A stretch of DNA of 5,537 bases, taken from NCBI GenBank assembly GCA_910588415.1, contig CAJUPK010000001.1:48817-54353 (forward strand), written 5' to 3'. This document shows positions 5,131 to 5,537 of this stretch, in pieces; position 1 is the stretch's first letter; each line of letters opens with the position of its first letter. The translations under genes were made by a program, and so were the position numbers. The DNA is from an uncultured Oscillospiraceae bacterium. Its GTDB lineage: Bacteria; Bacillota; Clostridia; Oscillospirales; Acutalibacteraceae. Under the pieces are notes generated by a model. It ran no database searches. It had not been told where the DNA came from and was given only the letters and a program-made list of their open reading frames with translations.

Positions 5131-5537
5131 ATGGCAAGCTTAACAGTACATGTGGCGGGCGTGGAGCTGCGCAACCCGGTGATCGCGGCCTCTGGAACCT
5201 TTGGGTTTGGCCGGGAGTACGGGGAGCTGTATCCCCTGAAGGAGCTGGGGGGCGTCAGCTGCAAGGGTACCACCCTGCACCCCCGGCCGGGCAATCCGCC
5301 GCCCCGGGTCACGGAGACCCCGGCGGGGATGCTGAACGCCGTGGGCCTGCAGAACCCAGGGGTAGACCATTTTATTGCGGAGGACCTGCCCTGGCTCTGC
5401 AGGCAGGGGACGAAGATCATTGCCAACCTGGCGGGCAGCACAGTGGAGGACTACTGCCAGACCGCCGAAAAGCTGAACCATACCCCGGTGGACATGGTGG
5501 AGCTGAACATCTCCTGCCCCAATGTGAAGGAGGGCGG
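5131..5537 (+). CDS. pyrD: Dihydroorotate dehydrogenase class 1B, catalytic subunit, N-terminal 135 residues (3' end outside window)
   Basis: FMN enzyme oxidising dihydroorotate to orotate, the fourth step of pyrimidine synthesis, in the cytosol. Class 1B enzymes pass electrons to NAD through the iron-sulfur/FAD subunit PyrK. The frame is open from the ATG at 5131 to the window edge: 135 full codons plus two bases, of about 300 usual. Motifs are NPVIAASGTFGFGREY (15-30), KGTT with flavin-site Lys45, PRPGNPPPRV (51-60), GMLNAVGLQNPGVD (66-79) and NISCPNVKEG (126-135). Cys129 is the active-site base that marks class 1; class 2 enzymes have Ser. The ATG has GGAGG (5120-5124) with a 6-nt spacer. 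No pyrK lies immediately upstream, unlike the common pyrK-pyrD order; it may be downstream or elsewhere. It has its own predicted promoter and lies behind a terminator, so it likely opens a new transcription unit. Confidence 0.95.
   Translation, partial: MASLTVHVAGVELRNPVIAASGTFGFGREYGELYPLKELGGVSCKGTTLHPRPGNPPPRVTETPAGMLNAVGLQNPGVDHFIAEDLPWLCRQGTKIIANLAGSTVEDYCQTAEKLNHTPVDMVELNISCPNVKEG

Overview
The window looks like chromosomal DNA of a low-GC-phylum (Firmicutes/Bacillota) anaerobe, most likely a Clostridia/Oscillospiraceae-type gut bacterium. This is an inference from four things: GC-rich coding sequence with canonical GGAGG ribosome binding sites, a glutamate dehydrogenase whose catalytic residues fall on Clostridium symbiosum numbering, a class 1B (Gram-positive type) dihydroorotate dehydrogenase, and AT-rich sigma-A style promoters. 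No phage, plasmid, CRISPR, tRNA or rRNA gene is visible.

Layout. Positions 1-2821 are a minus-strand operon, malQ (4-alpha-glucanotransferase) followed by glgP (glycogen/alpha-glucan phosphorylase, cut by the left window edge). The two genes overlap by 59 bp, with the glgP ribosome binding site inside malQ. Positions 2822-3320 are a divergent intergenic region. It holds two copies of a palindromic repeat, a foldable inverted-repeat element, a strong minus-strand promoter with an UP-element-like A-tract block that abuts one repeat copy, and candidate plus-strand promoters. Positions 3321-4652 are gdhA, an NADP-type glutamate dehydrogenase on the plus strand. Positions 4653-5130 are a second non-coding stretch. 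It holds a 13-bp long-range inverted repeat (4694-4812) enclosing smaller hairpins, a strong GC-rich hairpin (4841-4877), and a clear intrinsic terminator (5038-5072) that overlaps a good promoter (5051-5079). Positions 5131-5537 are the first 135 codons of pyrD, cut by the right window edge.

Function. MalQ and GlgP together disproportionate and phosphorolyse alpha-1,4-glucans (glycogen or maltodextrin) to glucose-1-phosphate. GdhA assimilates ammonium into glutamate. PyrD performs the redox step of pyrimidine synthesis. All four are well-known housekeeping enzymes and I see no new protein system. The less ordinary material is in the two intergenic regions: diverged palindromic repeats apparently supplying the leader of the malQ-glgP operon, an undescribed foldable element after gdhA, and the terminator/promoter overlap before pyrD.
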